Part shown: positions 25,245 to 34,788 of the stretch, in pieces
How positions within the stretch are numbered: position 1 is the first letter of the stretch
How the letters are laid out: every line of letters begins with the position of its first letter
Assembly (NCBI RefSeq): GCF_019219025.1
Contig: NZ_JAHUWN010000015.1
Coordinates: 62,001 to 126,000 of the forward strand
Origin: Bacillus sp. sid0103
GTDB lineage: Bacteria > Bacillota > Bacilli > Bacillales_B > DSM-18226
Length of the DNA stretch: 64,000 nt
Direction of reading: 5' to 3'
Notes under the pieces: model-generated
Seen by the model: only the letters and a program-made list of their open reading frames with translations
Databases searched by the model: none
What the model was told of the DNA's origin: nothing
Made by a program: the position numbers and the translations under genes

Positions 25245-26228
25245 TCACCATGGGAACTTCCTTGGGGCATAGGACCAGGATCTGTATTTCCCCATGCATT
25301 GAAGGTCACAAGATAACAGTATTCTTTTCGCAACATCCCGAGACTTCAAGTGAGCAAATTCCCGAAACTGCTTATTAGTAATAGTCGAGTCAAACAGTAG
25401 AAAATAATCCTTCAGTGCATTAATATGTGCATCCTTTGAAAAAGTATTGCAGGAAGGGCAGTACCAATTTTGGTTTTTACGAATTAGGGAATGATTAGAG
25501 TTGGAAGGGCAGTGGACACCTGTTATTAGTTCAGATCTTTGAATTCCGTATTTTTTCAATACATAGCTCGTCGGCAGGGTATTCAATTTCACGAGGAGAC
25601 GGCAAAACTTTCGGAGGTCTTTGGCGGTCAGCAACGGCTTCGAATATTGTTTCTCTAAATAAGTAATTTTGTTTAAGAAGGCGTCAGCCTTACAAACTCG
25701 TGGTTTAACTTTGTGGGAGTTTCTTCCTGTAATTGCATAGGAAGTATGCCCATTACTGATCACCACTAAATATTCGACTGGTACAGGAGGGAAATGATGG
25801 GCAGCAAGAAGTTTTTGCAAGTATTGCTGATGCCTTTTGGCCTGAGCAATCGGATCGGGGTATCCTTTTTCAGTTCCATTATTGATTTGGATAAATTGTT
25901 CATTTTCGGTATCAAATATTAACTTTCCAGCCATATTTTTCACGTCAATCGCTAAGGCAAATTCAGGTGTTAAAAGTAGGGTATCAATTTGGCAGTTGTA
26001 GTCACCATCTGGAAGGTTTAAATCGTGGAGGATCATATATTTTTGATACGGAAGCTCACGATAATAGTAATCGAGCGATTTCTCACCCAGGTATCCGGCC
26101 AACCGCCTTCCATGTTCTTCTACAATCTGTTGATACTTTTGGTGACTGTAGGGAAGACGCCGCAGTAAAGCTTCTAAAATAAGCAAAATTAATGGCTTTG
26201 TCCTTTCTTTAATTACCAAAATCATCAC
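25245..26228 (-). CDS. NERD domain-containing protein
   Basis: A protein of about 327 residues. The N-terminal NERD (nuclease-related) domain spans roughly residues 40-160, with GEKSLDYYY, the acidic Asp in DYNCQIDTLLL and the FALAIDVKNMAGKLIF strand, matching the D-x(n)-(E/D)-x-K restriction-like core. The C-terminal part has four Cys in a zinc-ribbon pattern (HCPSN.., WYCPSCNTF). Similar Bacillus proteins are common and uncharacterised; some NERD proteins are linked to DNA processing or defence. The exact start (26228, 26225 or TTG 26219) is unclear because GAGGAG sits very close to the first codons. Confidence 0.85.
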   Translation of the reverse strand: MMILVIKERTKPLILLILEALLRRLPYSHQKYQQIVEEHGRRLAGYLGEKSLDYYYRELPYQKYMILHDLNLPDGDYNCQIDTLLLTPEFALAIDVKNMAGKLIFDTENEQFIQINNGTEKGYPDPIAQAKRHQQYLQKLLAAHHFPPVPVEYLVVISNGHTSYAITGRNSHKVKPRVCKADAFLNKITYLEKQYSKPLLTAKDLRKFCRLLVKLNTLPTSYVLKKYGIQRSELITGVHCPSNSNHSLIRKNQNWYCPSCNTFSKDAHINALKDYFLLFDSTITNKQFREFAHLKSRDVAKRILLSCDLQCMGKYRSWSYAPRKFPW

Positions 26229-26342
26229 TCCTCTCGTTTTAAAAATAAAATTCTAATAAAAGGACTGAAATTCCTGCCGAATTTTATCGATTCTTGTAAA
26301 ATATTTTCGGGATATAATTTTTTCAGTAGATGTGTAGTTTCA

Positions 26343-26437
26343 ATGGGCGAATTTGGGTGTTTAATGAGCGAATTTCGTCCTTCAATGGGCGAATTACCAA
26401 GGGAAATGAGCGAATTCCAGCTTTCAATGAGCGAATC
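26343..26437. repeat. Five-copy 21-bp direct repeat, array B
   Basis: ATGRGCGAAT recurs at 26343, 26364, 26385, 26406 and 26427, an exact 21-bp period, in the same orientation as array A. It lies about 115 bases upstream of the NERD gene start. The rest of the 353-base gap holds only the exporter gene's terminator. Confidence 0.92.
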
Positions 26438-26503
26438 CCCATTTTCGCTAAGACAGGCTTACCGTGACTACATGGCCGGTAAGTTTGCAGAATAACAAAA
26501 ATA

Positions 26504-26532
26504 AGCACTTGGGATACGTAAGCCCAAGTGCT
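26504..26532 (-). terminator. Terminator of the DHA2 exporter gene
   Basis: AGCACTTGGG pairs with CCCAAGTGCT. On the minus strand the stem is followed by a T-rich tract. Confidence 0.7.
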
Positions 26533-26581
26533 TTTAATAGTGTAATAATATAAGTTGAAGCTAAACGGGAGCCCCCGCTTA

Positions 26582-28093
26582 TTATCCTTTTGCAGATTTC
26601 TTACTCACTACGACCCGGGCATTGCCCATGAATAAGATCGTAATCGCTGCAATCCCAATCGGAATCAGGGTTAGTAAAAAGGTATGTGTAATCGAAGCGG
26701 ACATTGCATGTATAATTTTATCCAAAATAAAATCTGGAATTTTTGAGCGTTCACTTGCTTGGAAGATTTGGCGCGGATCCCCCATTTTAAAATTTCCTGC
26801 CCCTTGCATGCCTTGAAACGCATCTTTCAATTTATCTGTAAACAAGTTGTTCTGCAGGGAGCCATAGATCGTTACTCCAAGTGTCATGCCAAAAGACCGT
26901 AAAAAGGAATTCGTCGAGTTGGCTGTACCGCGGTATTGCGGTTCCAAATTGTGCATGGAAGCAGTTGGCAGCAAGGAGAATGAAAAACCAACCCCAAAGC
27001 CGACCAATATCATATAGATTGTCAGCAGCCAGCGCGCCGTATCAACCGTCAACGTGCCAAGGAAGTACATACCTAGAACATATGAAATAATCGAAACAAT
27101 CATCAAATTACGGTAGGACGTTTTCGTTAAGAAAATCCCGCCGACAGAACTTCCAGCAACAGAACCAAGCATCATTGGTGTCAAAATCAATCCGGCATTC
27201 TTAGCCGACCCACCGTAGACCGCTTGAACGAAGATAGGTATAAATACGGTTAAAATAATAAACGTTCCTCCATACAAAAATGACAAGATTTGCGAGGTGG
27301 CAAACAAGCGTCTTTTGAACAGCCAAAGTGGTAAAATCGGTTCAGCAGCCTTTATTTCAGCAATGAAAAACGCTACAAAAAAGACGAAGAAACTGGCAAA
27401 TAAACCGATGATTGGAGTTGAGTCCCAGGCGTATTCTTTCCCGCCTAGTTCAAGCCCAAACATTAAGCTTACAACCGAAATGACCAGTGTAATCGCCCCA
27501 AGCCAATCAACTTTTTGCTTGGAATGCTCTAATGATTCATGATAATAACGAACAATTAAAAAGATCGACACAATTCCAATTGGTACGTTTACATAGAAAA
27601 CCCAATGCCAACTAATATAATCGGTAATGTATGCACCAAGTAATGGTCCTAATACACTTGAGGCCCCAAAGACAGCTCCAAGTAAACCGGTCATTTTCCC
27701 ACGGTTTTCGGGTGGGAAAATATCAAAAACGATGGTAAAGGCAATTGGCATCAGAGCCCCGCCGCCGATTCCCTGAATCGCTCGATAAATGCTAAGCTGG
27801 ATGATATTTTGGGCTACACCACATAATGCCGAGCCAATCAGGAAGACGATTAATCCAAACATAAAAAAACGTTTCCGTCCGTACATATCGGAAAGTTTAC
27901 CGAAAATAGGCATTCCTGCCATTACCGCAACCATATAGGCTGAGGTAACCCAAATAAATTTATCAAACCCGCCTAGATCTGCCACAATAGTAGCCATCGC
28001 CGTAGCTACAATCGTATTGTCCATCGCTGCCATTAAAATTGCTAACAATAAACCTGCTACAACCGGTTTAAGATTCGTGTCTTTTTTGATCAT
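26582..28093 (-). CDS. DHA2 family MFS multidrug exporter (14 TM)
   Basis: A 503-residue protein with 14 predicted helices, the size of the EmrB/QacA (DHA2) family. Visible motifs are LDNTIV-like MAAMDNTIVATAMATI in helix 1, GKLSDMYGRKR (motif A) in the first cytoplasmic loop and FGASSVLGPLLGAYI (motif C, an antiporter signature). It exports drugs or dyes using the proton gradient. No regulator gene is adjacent. Confidence 0.9.
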   Translation of the reverse strand: MIKKDTNLKPVVAGLLLAILMAAMDNTIVATAMATIVADLGGFDKFIWVTSAYMVAVMAGMPIFGKLSDMYGRKRFFMFGLIVFLIGSALCGVAQNIIQLSIYRAIQGIGGGALMPIAFTIVFDIFPPENRGKMTGLLGAVFGASSVLGPLLGAYITDYISWHWVFYVNVPIGIVSIFLIVRYYHESLEHSKQKVDWLGAITLVISVVSLMFGLELGGKEYAWDSTPIIGLFASFFVFFVAFFIAEIKAAEPILPLWLFKRRLFATSQILSFLYGGTFIILTVFIPIFVQAVYGGSAKNAGLILTPMMLGSVAGSSVGGIFLTKTSYRNLMIVSIISYVLGMYFLGTLTVDTARWLLTIYMILVGFGVGFSFSLLPTASMHNLEPQYRGTANSTNSFLRSFGMTLGVTIYGSLQNNLFTDKLKDAFQGMQGAGNFKMGDPRQIFQASERSKIPDFILDKIIHAMSASITHTFLLTLIPIGIAAITILFMGNARVVVSKKSAKG

Positions 28094-28270
28094 AAAATTT
28101 CCCCTTACTCAAGTAAAATAATTTGTAAAGTAAACGCTCCTTCGATGAATTTTAAAATCGTTAGAAAGAATTAACAATGCTATTGATAATCAAACTAAAC
28201 CAATTTAATAGGAAGGATTTAGACTGTAAATTTTTACATAAAAGCCGTCTTGCAGTCATAAAGGGAAGAA

Positions 28271-28295
28271 AAGGGACTCAGCCGCTGAGTCCCTT
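28271..28295. terminator. Terminator downstream of the glyoxalase-like gene
   Basis: AAGGGACTCAG pairs with CTGAGTCCCTT around a 3-base loop. It lies between two convergent-side ends and mainly serves the minus-strand flavoprotein/VOC transcript. Confidence 0.75.
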
Positions 28296-28316
28296 CGTTT
28301 AGTTTCCTATGAACGC

Positions 28317-28700
28317 TTACCGTTGGAAAAACTCGACCTTTTCACCATCGGGGCCTAGTACAAAGAAATTTCGATAGCCGTTCGGAAGTGTCACAATCTC
28401 ATCACTAAAGAAAACTACATTGACACCCTTTAATCGGCCGAATTCCTCTTCAATATCGTCCACCAAGAAGGCAACGTGATTGACTTTACCTTCAGCTGGA
28501 AAATCAGGATTACCACCAGTCACTAATTCCAATTCTGTTTCGTCAGACCCATTAAACCCAAGGAAGGCTAACGTTCTTGTACCGTTTGCAATCGTAAATT
28601 GGTCTTTTAACTCCATCCCAACCACTTTTTGATAAAAAAGAAGTGAGGCATCAAGTTCGCTTACCATTACGCCAACATGGTCCATTTTCCTAACAGCCAT
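28317..28700 (-). CDS. VOC (glyoxalase/bleomycin resistance) family protein
   Basis: A 127-residue protein with the paired beta-alpha-beta-beta-beta layout. KMDHVGVMVSELDASLLFY and VNHVAFLVDDIEEEF give the two metal-binding His regions, with Glu in ELELVT and VEFFQR. It probably binds a divalent metal; the substrate is unknown. It lies 26 bases after the flavoprotein gene, likely in the same transcript. Confidence 0.85.
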   Translation of the reverse strand: MAVRKMDHVGVMVSELDASLLFYQKVVGMELKDQFTIANGTRTLAFLGFNGSDETELELVTGGNPDFPAEGKVNHVAFLVDDIEEEFGRLKGVNVVFFSDEIVTLPNGYRNFFVLGPDGEKVEFFQR

Positions 28701-28726
28701 TTGGTTTCCCCCTTATATGTACCCTG

Positions 28727-29290
28727 TTACGCTTTTAAAACATCATGGTCAACATAGCGTTCACCATTTATTTCACTGATTACATTGATTGCGACTTTAG
28801 CACCATCGCCAGCCGTAATAATGGTGTGCATACTTACACCAGCAACTGTTCCCGCAGCCCAAATGCCGTCAATATTTGTTTTCCCAGCAGCATCAACATT
28901 AAATACAGTCTTGATTCTTGGCTCTGTACCTGGCTTGGTTTGTAAACCTGCAGATTCAGCTAGATCAACAGACATACCTGTAGCGAGGATAACATGTTTA
29001 GCTTCATATTCACCTTGGTCGGTTTCAACTTTAAATCCAGCTTCCGTTTTGCTAATAGTGGATACAGAAGCTTGGACAATTTCAGCACCAAATTTGCTTG
29101 CTTGTTTTTTCCCAGTTTCAACAAGATCTGGTCCAGTAATTTCTGCAACCCCATAGTGATTTTCAATCCATGCCCTCTTCGTCACACTCTTATCATTATC
29201 GATAACCACAGTTTTCTTTCCAGCTTTCGCAGTAAAAAGGGCTGCACTTGCGCCAGTAGGTCCAGCGCCAACAATTAATACATCAAACAT
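28727..29290 (-). CDS. Compact FAD-dependent oxidoreductase (thioredoxin reductase-like)
   Basis: A 187-residue flavoprotein. The N-terminus has FDVLIVGAGPTGASAALF (Rossmann FAD), an internal HVILATGM, and a C-terminal NIDGIWAAGTVAG FAD motif. This joins the two halves of the FAD domain but lacks the roughly 120-residue NAD(P)H domain and the CxxC of thioredoxin reductases; there are no cysteines at all. ATG 29290 follows GGAGG by nine bases. Similar short proteins exist in Bacillus. Function unknown. Confidence 0.8.
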   Translation of the reverse strand: MFDVLIVGAGPTGASAALFTAKAGKKTVVIDNDKSVTKRAWIENHYGVAEITGPDLVETGKKQASKFGAEIVQASVSTISKTEAGFKVETDQGEYEAKHVILATGMSVDLAESAGLQTKPGTEPRIKTVFNVDAAGKTNIDGIWAAGTVAGVSMHTIITAGDGAKVAINVISEINGERYVDHDVLKA

Positions 29291-29456
29291 AATTGTAACC
29301 TCCAATATATAGAAAATTTGATTTCAAAATAAGATTAGCGCAAATAGAAACATAAGTAAAATCAACTGCCCTTTATTTTGAAAAATATTTGAATTTTTAT
29401 AATAAACAAATTACGCTAGAATAAGCAGCAAAAAAAGATATAGGAGATCGATAGGA

Positions 29457-30191
29457 ATGGATATTCAGCCATTAGGTGATTTAGCAATTCGAATTTGTTT
29501 TGGGGATGGAATCAATGAAATGATTCATGAGCGAGTTCAATACTTTACTTCTATGCTTCATTGCTCGAACATCCCCGGTATCATTGAATGGGTACCTGCC
29601 TATAATACGATCGCCATCTATTATCGGCCTGAAATTATTAGCTACAATAAATTAGTAGAGACAGTAGAAAAGCTTTATCACACATCTGCTGCCGCAAAAC
29701 CGCGTCAACCTATTGTTTATGAGATTCCCGTTTATTATGGTGGAGAAACAGGTCTGGATCTGCCTTTTATTGCACAGTATCACAAACTCAGTGAGGAAGA
29801 AGTTATTTCACTGCATACTGATAAGGAATACTTAATTTATATGGTTGGCTTTGTTCCTGGTTTTCCCTATCTCGGCGGACTTTCGCCACAGTTAGCGGTC
29901 CCAAGGCTTGAACATCCTCGTCCAAGAGTGCCAGCGGGCACAGTCGGAATTGGGGGAGAACAAACAGGTATATATCCATCAGAGGTACCTTCTGGATGGC
30001 GGATTATTGGGATTACACCTGTTAAGCTTTTCGAGATTGAAAAACCAAACCCTTGTTTATTTTCTGCAGGAGACTATATTAAGTTTTTCCCAATTAATGG
30101 GGATGAATATCAACGGATAAAGAAGTTAGTAGAGGAAAATAAATACAAACTGTCTCAATATGTAAAAAGGGAGGTTGACGTTGACAGATGA
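29457..30191 (+). CDS. pxpB: 5-oxoprolinase subunit PxpB (KipI-like)
   Basis: A 244-residue protein of the KipI/PxpB family. The C-terminal cyclophilin-like domain has [16 protein letters not shown] and [19 protein letters not shown]. With PxpA and PxpC it forms the ATP-dependent enzyme that opens 5-oxoproline to glutamate. In B. subtilis KipI also inhibits the sporulation kinase KinA. It overlaps pxpA by four bases. A GGAGA site precedes the ATG. Confidence 0.93.
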   Translation: MDIQPLGDLAIRICFGDGINEMIHERVQYFTSMLHCSNIPGIIEWVPAYNTIAIYYRPEIISYNKLVETVEKLYHTSAAAKPRQPIVYEIPVYYGGETGLDLPFIAQYHKLSEEEVISLHTDKEYLIYMVGFVPGFPYLGGLSPQLAVPRLEHPRPRVPAGTVGIGGEQTGIYPSEVPSGWRIIGITPVKLFEIEKPNPCLFSAGDYIKFFPINGDEYQRIKKLVEENKYKLSQYVKREVDVDR

Positions 30192-30952
30192 ATATCGTTG
30201 ATTTAAACAGTGATCTTGGTGAGAGTTATGGTGTATATTCCATCGGCAATGATCAAGAAGTATTAAAATACATTTCTTCCGCCAATATTGCCTGTGGTTA
30301 TCATGCGGGTGATCATAATGTCATGTTCGAAACGGTAAGGCTGGCGAAAAAATATCGAGTGCAAATTGGAGCACATCCTGGCTTACCAGACATTCCTGGT
30401 TTCGGAAGAAGGGAAATGTACCTCTCACCGCGCGAGATTTACAACCTAGTTATCTATCAAATTGGCTCGTTAGCAGCAGTCTGTAAGGTGAACGGAACCA
30501 CCCTTTCACATGTGAAGCCACACGGTGCTTTGTATAATATGGCCGCTAAGAATCTACAAATTGCCAAAGCAATTGCAGAAGCAATTGTTGATTTCGATCC
30601 TACGCTAGTTTTATTTGGGTTATCAGGAAGTGAATTGGTGAAGGCAGGGGAAGAAAAAGGACTGTTTGTTGCACACGAGGTTTTTGCGGATCGGACTTAC
30701 CAGCCTGATGGAACCTTAACTTTAAGGTCGAAAGAGAATGCGTTGATCCATGACACACACGTTGCGATTAACAGAGTTATCCGGATGATTAAGGAAGGGA
30801 AAGTGACTGCTGTTGATGGGACGGATATTATGATTAAAGCAGATACGATTTGTGTTCATGGGGATAGTCCAAAGGCATTGGAGTTCGTAACAGAATTAAA
30901 GCATGCCCTCATCCGAGAAAAAATTTCAATTGGAAAGAGCTGGCGCAAGTAA
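30188..30952 (+). CDS. pxpA: 5-oxoprolinase subunit PxpA (LamB/YcsF family)
   Basis: A 254-residue protein with the LamB/YcsF signatures [39 protein letters not shown] and [12 protein letters not shown]. It is the catalytic subunit of 5-oxoprolinase. Its start overlaps the end of pxpB and its stop overlaps the start of pxpC (ATGA-like coupling), indicating translational coupling within the complex. Confidence 0.95.
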   Translation: MNIVDLNSDLGESYGVYSIGNDQEVLKYISSANIACGYHAGDHNVMFETVRLAKKYRVQIGAHPGLPDIPGFGRREMYLSPREIYNLVIYQIGSLAAVCKVNGTTLSHVKPHGALYNMAAKNLQIAKAIAEAIVDFDPTLVLFGLSGSELVKAGEEKGLFVAHEVFADRTYQPDGTLTLRSKENALIHDTHVAINRVIRMIKEGKVTAVDGTDIMIKADTICVHGDSPKALEFVTELKHALIREKISIGKSWRK

Positions 30953-31896
30953 TGAAAATGCCTGTTTTTAGAGTCATCAAACCGGGATTGCAAACAACCG
31001 TCCAAGATTTAGGGAGATATGGATATCAACAATTCGGAATCAGTCCTTCAGGGGCAATGGACCCTTACTCAATGCAGTTGGCTAATATACTTGTAGGGAA
31101 TGATCCAGGGGAGGCCGTACTAGAAGCATCCTTTTTAGGACCTGTTTTAGAAGCTGTTAGTGACATGGTCATAGCCATTTGTGGCGGGAATTTTTCTCCG
31201 GAGATAGGTAACCGCGAAGCTCCTATGTGGAAGAGTTTTCTTTTAAAAAAAGGGGAGATCCTTTCTATAGGTTCATATAAGCAAGGTGCCAGGGCCTATC
31301 TTGCCATGAAGGGTGGAATCGATGTTCCTGTTGTCTTAAAAAGCAAAGCCACCTCTTTAAATGGAGGCTTTGGAGGGTATGAAGGACGTCCATTGCAAAA
31401 AGGTGATCTTTTATACGGTAACCCGGTAATTAAGAAGCCGTGGAAGTCATTGCATCCAGAGTTAATTCCGCAATTTAATAAACAGCTTACTGTCAGGGTT
31501 ATTCTTGGTCCCCATCAACAAATGTTTACTGAAAAGAGCATCGAGCAATTTCTTTTCGAAAAATATGTCGTGACACCACAGTCTAATCGAATGGGCTACC
31601 AACTAAGGGGGCAGAAACTGGAGCACACACTAAGTCCGGATATCATCTCAGATCCCATTCCTCTCGGTGGAATCCAGGTATCTGCTAACGGACAGCCCAT
31701 CATTCTCATGGCAGACCGGCAAACAACCGGCGGTTACACAAGAATAGGTACCGTTATTTCAGTCGATATTCCGCTGCTTGCTCAAGCGGTACCTGACACC
31801 ACTATTAGCTTCACTGAGGTTTCACTTGAGGAAGCACAAAGATTGTATTTAGAGAGACTGAAGTTTATTAAGCTATTGAAGGTTGCTGCTAAATAA
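30952..31896 (+). CDS. pxpC: 5-oxoprolinase subunit PxpC (KipA-like)
   Basis: A 314-residue biotin-dependent carboxyltransferase/KipA-family protein. GLQTTVQDLGRYGYQQFGIS and GAMDPYSMQLANILVGN open the domain; GGIQVSANGQPIILMADRQTTGGYTRIG is the family's late signature. It completes the PxpABC complex. It is followed by a 211-base gap before a peptide-binding lipoprotein gene. Confidence 0.94.
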   Translation: MKMPVFRVIKPGLQTTVQDLGRYGYQQFGISPSGAMDPYSMQLANILVGNDPGEAVLEASFLGPVLEAVSDMVIAICGGNFSPEIGNREAPMWKSFLLKKGEILSIGSYKQGARAYLAMKGGIDVPVVLKSKATSLNGGFGGYEGRPLQKGDLLYGNPVIKKPWKSLHPELIPQFNKQLTVRVILGPHQQMFTEKSIEQFLFEKYVVTPQSNRMGYQLRGQKLEHTLSPDIISDPIPLGGIQVSANGQPIILMADRQTTGGYTRIGTVISVDIPLLAQAVPDTTISFTEVSLEEAQRLYLERLKFIKLLKVAAK

Positions 31897-32020
31897 TAAG
31901 TGCTTTTTTACAATCCTGTGTCGAATCGTTTGTATACTGAAGTTAATGGACTGTACTGTGTGGATTTATTATTTACTATTATAAGGCTATCATGTAAAAT
32001 GGTTACTTGTAATACAGATA

Positions 32021-32065
32021 AGATTAGTAGGAATTAAAAGCATTACATTAAACTGCTACTAATCT
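32021..32065 (+). promoter_or_regulatory. 10-bp inverted repeat before the peptide-binding gene
   Basis: AGATTAGTAG (32021-32030) and CTACTAATCT (32056-32065) are perfect inverted repeats with a 25-base spacer, about 43 bases before the SBP start. No T-run follows. It may be an operator or mRNA leader stem. Confidence 0.35.
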
Positions 32066-32107
32066 AATTCTCTTTAAAATAAATATTTAGTGTAGGGGGA
32101 AGACAAA

Positions 32108-33685
32108 TTGGTTCGTAACAATGTAAATATTCTTGTAGCCATCTTATTAAGTATCTTTCTAGTTCTTGCTGGCTGTTCTTCAAAATCGACAGATAAGTCA
32201 AGCACTAAAAATGAAGGAACTAATAAACCAGATACCTTTATTTACGGAATTGACGGAGATCCAGGGAACGCCGTTAACGTAATCACGACCGGAGACCGTT
32301 ATGGTCTAATGGAAATTAAAACTCTTTATTCTCCATTGTATATGTATAACGGGAAAGATAATATTAAGTACTTCTTGGCGGAAAGTATGACACCATCAAA
32401 AGATTTCTTAACGTATACAGCAAAATTAAGAAAAGGCGTAAAGTGGCATGATGGCCAGTCATTTACTGCTGATGATGTGGTATTCACTTATGAGCAAATG
32501 TTAAAAGAAGAAAATGGTGGCTGGGCAAGAAGCCAGCTATTATTTAATAATCAACCAGTTAAAGTCGAAAAAGTAGATGACTATACAGTGAAATTCACGT
32601 TACCAACAGTTAGCATGGGGGCAATGGAAGCATTAGGTAATATTTTCATTATGCCGAAACATGTTTACGACGGGGAAACAAACATTGCGAATAGCACAAA
32701 GAATGCTACTCCGGTAGGTACTGGTCCTTATAAATTAAAAGAATATAAAGCTGGGGAAAGTGTTACCTTTGAAAAGAATGATGATTATTTCTTAGGTGCA
32801 CCAAAGATTGCAAAAGTTGTTTACCGTATTATTATGGATCCGAATACAGCCACAATGGCTCTCCAAAAAGGAGAAATTAATGCTTTAGCTATTCAGCCTT
32901 CAGATTCAAGCAAATTTAAAGGGTCAAATGTGACCATAAAACCATATGATGAGGGTCGAATTGGTTATTTAGCTTTTAACTTAAGCTCAAAAGCAGTACA
33001 GAAAAAAGAGGTAAGACAGGCAATTGCTTTCGGATTAAATCGTGATGAAATCAATACAGCAAGTTATGTATCTACCGATTATTCTAAGCCTGCCTATTCT
33101 TTCTTACCAAAGAAAGCAACCTATTTTACTGACAAAGTAGAAAAACATAAATTTGATACAAAAAAAGCGAAAGACTTACTTTCAAAAGCAGGAGCTTCTA
33201 ATCTAAAATTAAAACTTGCGTTTATTGCCAATAATCCAATCCAGCAAAAGCAAGCCGCTGTCATTCAACAAAACTTAAAAGCTGCAGGGATTTCGGTTGA
33301 GTTGGTAGGAATGGATGCTACTGCGCTAAGCAAGAAACTTCAAAGCGTGCAAACTGACTTTGATATGTATCTTAGCGGCTACATCATGGGAATTGACCCA
33401 GACACCTTTAATTCCTTGTTTGTATCGAATGGCGAAGCAAACTACATGCATTACAGCAATACAAAAGTGGATGAATTATTTAATCAAGGCCGTGTAGAGA
33501 AAGACGAAGCTAAGCGTAAAGCTATTTATGAAGAAATTCAGAAACTCATTATCGAGGATGCTGCCTTCTATCCACTAACAGAAAACAAACGAATTCTTGC
33601 AATTGATTCTAGAATCAAAGGCATTGAAGAAGCGGGTCTAGTACCAGTTTACACATTCGAGGATATGTCGAAGCTATCTTACTAA
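32108..33685 (+). CDS. Oligopeptide ABC transporter substrate-binding lipoprotein
   Basis: A 525-residue SBP_bac_5 family protein. The signal ends with the lipobox LVLAGCSS, so it is a membrane-anchored lipoprotein. MVRNN begins at a TTG after GGGGGAAG. The fold shows LRKGVKWHDGQSFTADDVVFTYE and GTGPYKLKEYKAGESVTFEKN, standard for Dpp/Opp binding proteins. It is the first gene of a five-gene transporter and is separated from the permeases by a leaky terminator-like hairpin. Confidence 0.93.
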   Translation: MVRNNVNILVAILLSIFLVLAGCSSKSTDKSSTKNEGTNKPDTFIYGIDGDPGNAVNVITTGDRYGLMEIKTLYSPLYMYNGKDNIKYFLAESMTPSKDFLTYTAKLRKGVKWHDGQSFTADDVVFTYEQMLKEENGGWARSQLLFNNQPVKVEKVDDYTVKFTLPTVSMGAMEALGNIFIMPKHVYDGETNIANSTKNATPVGTGPYKLKEYKAGESVTFEKNDDYFLGAPKIAKVVYRIIMDPNTATMALQKGEINALAIQPSDSSKFKGSNVTIKPYDEGRIGYLAFNLSSKAVQKKEVRQAIAFGLNRDEINTASYVSTDYSKPAYSFLPKKATYFTDKVEKHKFDTKKAKDLLSKAGASNLKLKLAFIANNPIQQKQAAVIQQNLKAAGISVELVGMDATALSKKLQSVQTDFDMYLSGYIMGIDPDTFNSLFVSNGEANYMHYSNTKVDELFNQGRVEKDEAKRKAIYEEIQKLIIEDAAFYPLTENKRILAIDSRIKGIEEAGLVPVYTFEDMSKLSY

Positions 33686-33702
33686 TAATATGGCTCATTT
33701 GA

Positions 33703-33742
33703 AGATAAAGATAAACAGTCCGCTGTTTATCTTTATTTTTTA
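33703..33742 (+). terminator. Hairpin between the SBP and permease genes
   Basis: AAGATAAACAG pairs with CTGTTTATCTT (loop TCCG) and is followed by a T-run. It likely attenuates the transcript so the binding protein is made in excess. Confidence 0.8.
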
Positions 33743-33828
33743 ACCCCAAAAGTAATAGAATGGTAGAGTAGAATTCGTTTCCAGTAGACTCGCCCTCTAT
33801 AAGTGAAGCGTAAGGAGTGGAATTATTT

Positions 33829-34785
33829 TTGTTAAAGTATATTTTTAAAAGGATTTTACAGGCAATCCCTTTACTATTCATTATTTCAATCATTTGCTTT
33901 ACCCTTATACAATTGGCTCCATATGATGCGGTGGATGCAATGACGACACCGAACATGACGAAGAAAACCGTCGAACTGATCAAAGCCAGATATGGATTAG
34001 ACAAGCCTGCCTATTTGCAATACTTTTATTGGGTTAAAGGGATTTTAAGCGGTGAATGGGGATATTCCATTGTCACGCATGAAAATATAACAAATGATCT
34101 TACAGCTAGAATACCAAATACTATTCTCCTAGTTTTTCCCGCTTACATCGTTGCCTTGTTTCTTTCCATTCTTCTTGGACTAGTTGCTGGTGCTAACAAG
34201 GGGAAATTAGCGGATAAAATCATTGATGGACTAAGTTCATTTGGGATAGCCATTCCTAGCTTTTGGATGGCGATGATACTCGTGTTTATTTTTGGCCATC
34301 GTCTAAATATTTTTCCAATCCTTGGAATGCACACCATTGGGAACGAAGAATCTTTTATCGATCTTCTCAGTCATATGGTGCTACCATGTACTGTATTAAT
34401 GCTTTCATTCATACCGGAGCTAGTTCGTTATGTCCGTTCATCTACAATTGGACAGCTATCCGAAGATTATGTCATGGTTCAACAGGCATATGGAGCAAAT
34501 CCAACATGGATTTTATTTAAACATGTACTGAGAAACGTTCTGCTTCCTATCATTACTATTGTAGGGATGAGCCTTCCAATGTTAGTAACCGGGGCAGTCG
34601 TAACAGAAACAGTTTTTGGTTGGCCGGGAATAGGGACGTATTTTGTAAAAGCGATTCAAGGGTTTGATTATCCAGTGGTCATGGCCATCATGTTGCTTTC
34701 AGCAAGTCTTGTCATTATTGGGAATTTGGTATCCGACATTTTATATAGTATTGTCGACCCAAGAATAAAGGGAATGGGGGAATAG
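33829..34785 (+). CDS. Peptide ABC transporter permease (DppB type)
   Basis: A protein of about 318 residues with six membrane helices. The N-terminus KYIFKRILQAIPLLFIISIICF and the EAA loop (YGANPTWILFKHVLRNVLLP) followed by VTGAVVTETVFGWPGIG are typical of DppB/OppB. I prefer TTG 33829, nine bases after AAGGAGTGG, over GTG 33817, which abuts that site. It pairs with the next permease. Confidence 0.88.
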   Translation: MLKYIFKRILQAIPLLFIISIICFTLIQLAPYDAVDAMTTPNMTKKTVELIKARYGLDKPAYLQYFYWVKGILSGEWGYSIVTHENITNDLTARIPNTILLVFPAYIVALFLSILLGLVAGANKGKLADKIIDGLSSFGIAIPSFWMAMILVFIFGHRLNIFPILGMHTIGNEESFIDLLSHMVLPCTVLMLSFIPELVRYVRSSTIGQLSEDYVMVQQAYGANPTWILFKHVLRNVLLPIITIVGMSLPMLVTGAVVTETVFGWPGIGTYFVKAIQGFDYPVVMAIMLLSASLVIIGNLVSDILYSIVDPRIKGMGE

Positions 34786-34788
34786 AAG

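Noticed and set aside
26323..26508. 61-codon minus-strand ORF with IRPLxxx heptads over array B
   Set aside because: The heptads follow from a 21-bp DNA repeat; the equivalent array A contains a stop and a 22-bp step, and no ribosome site is seen.
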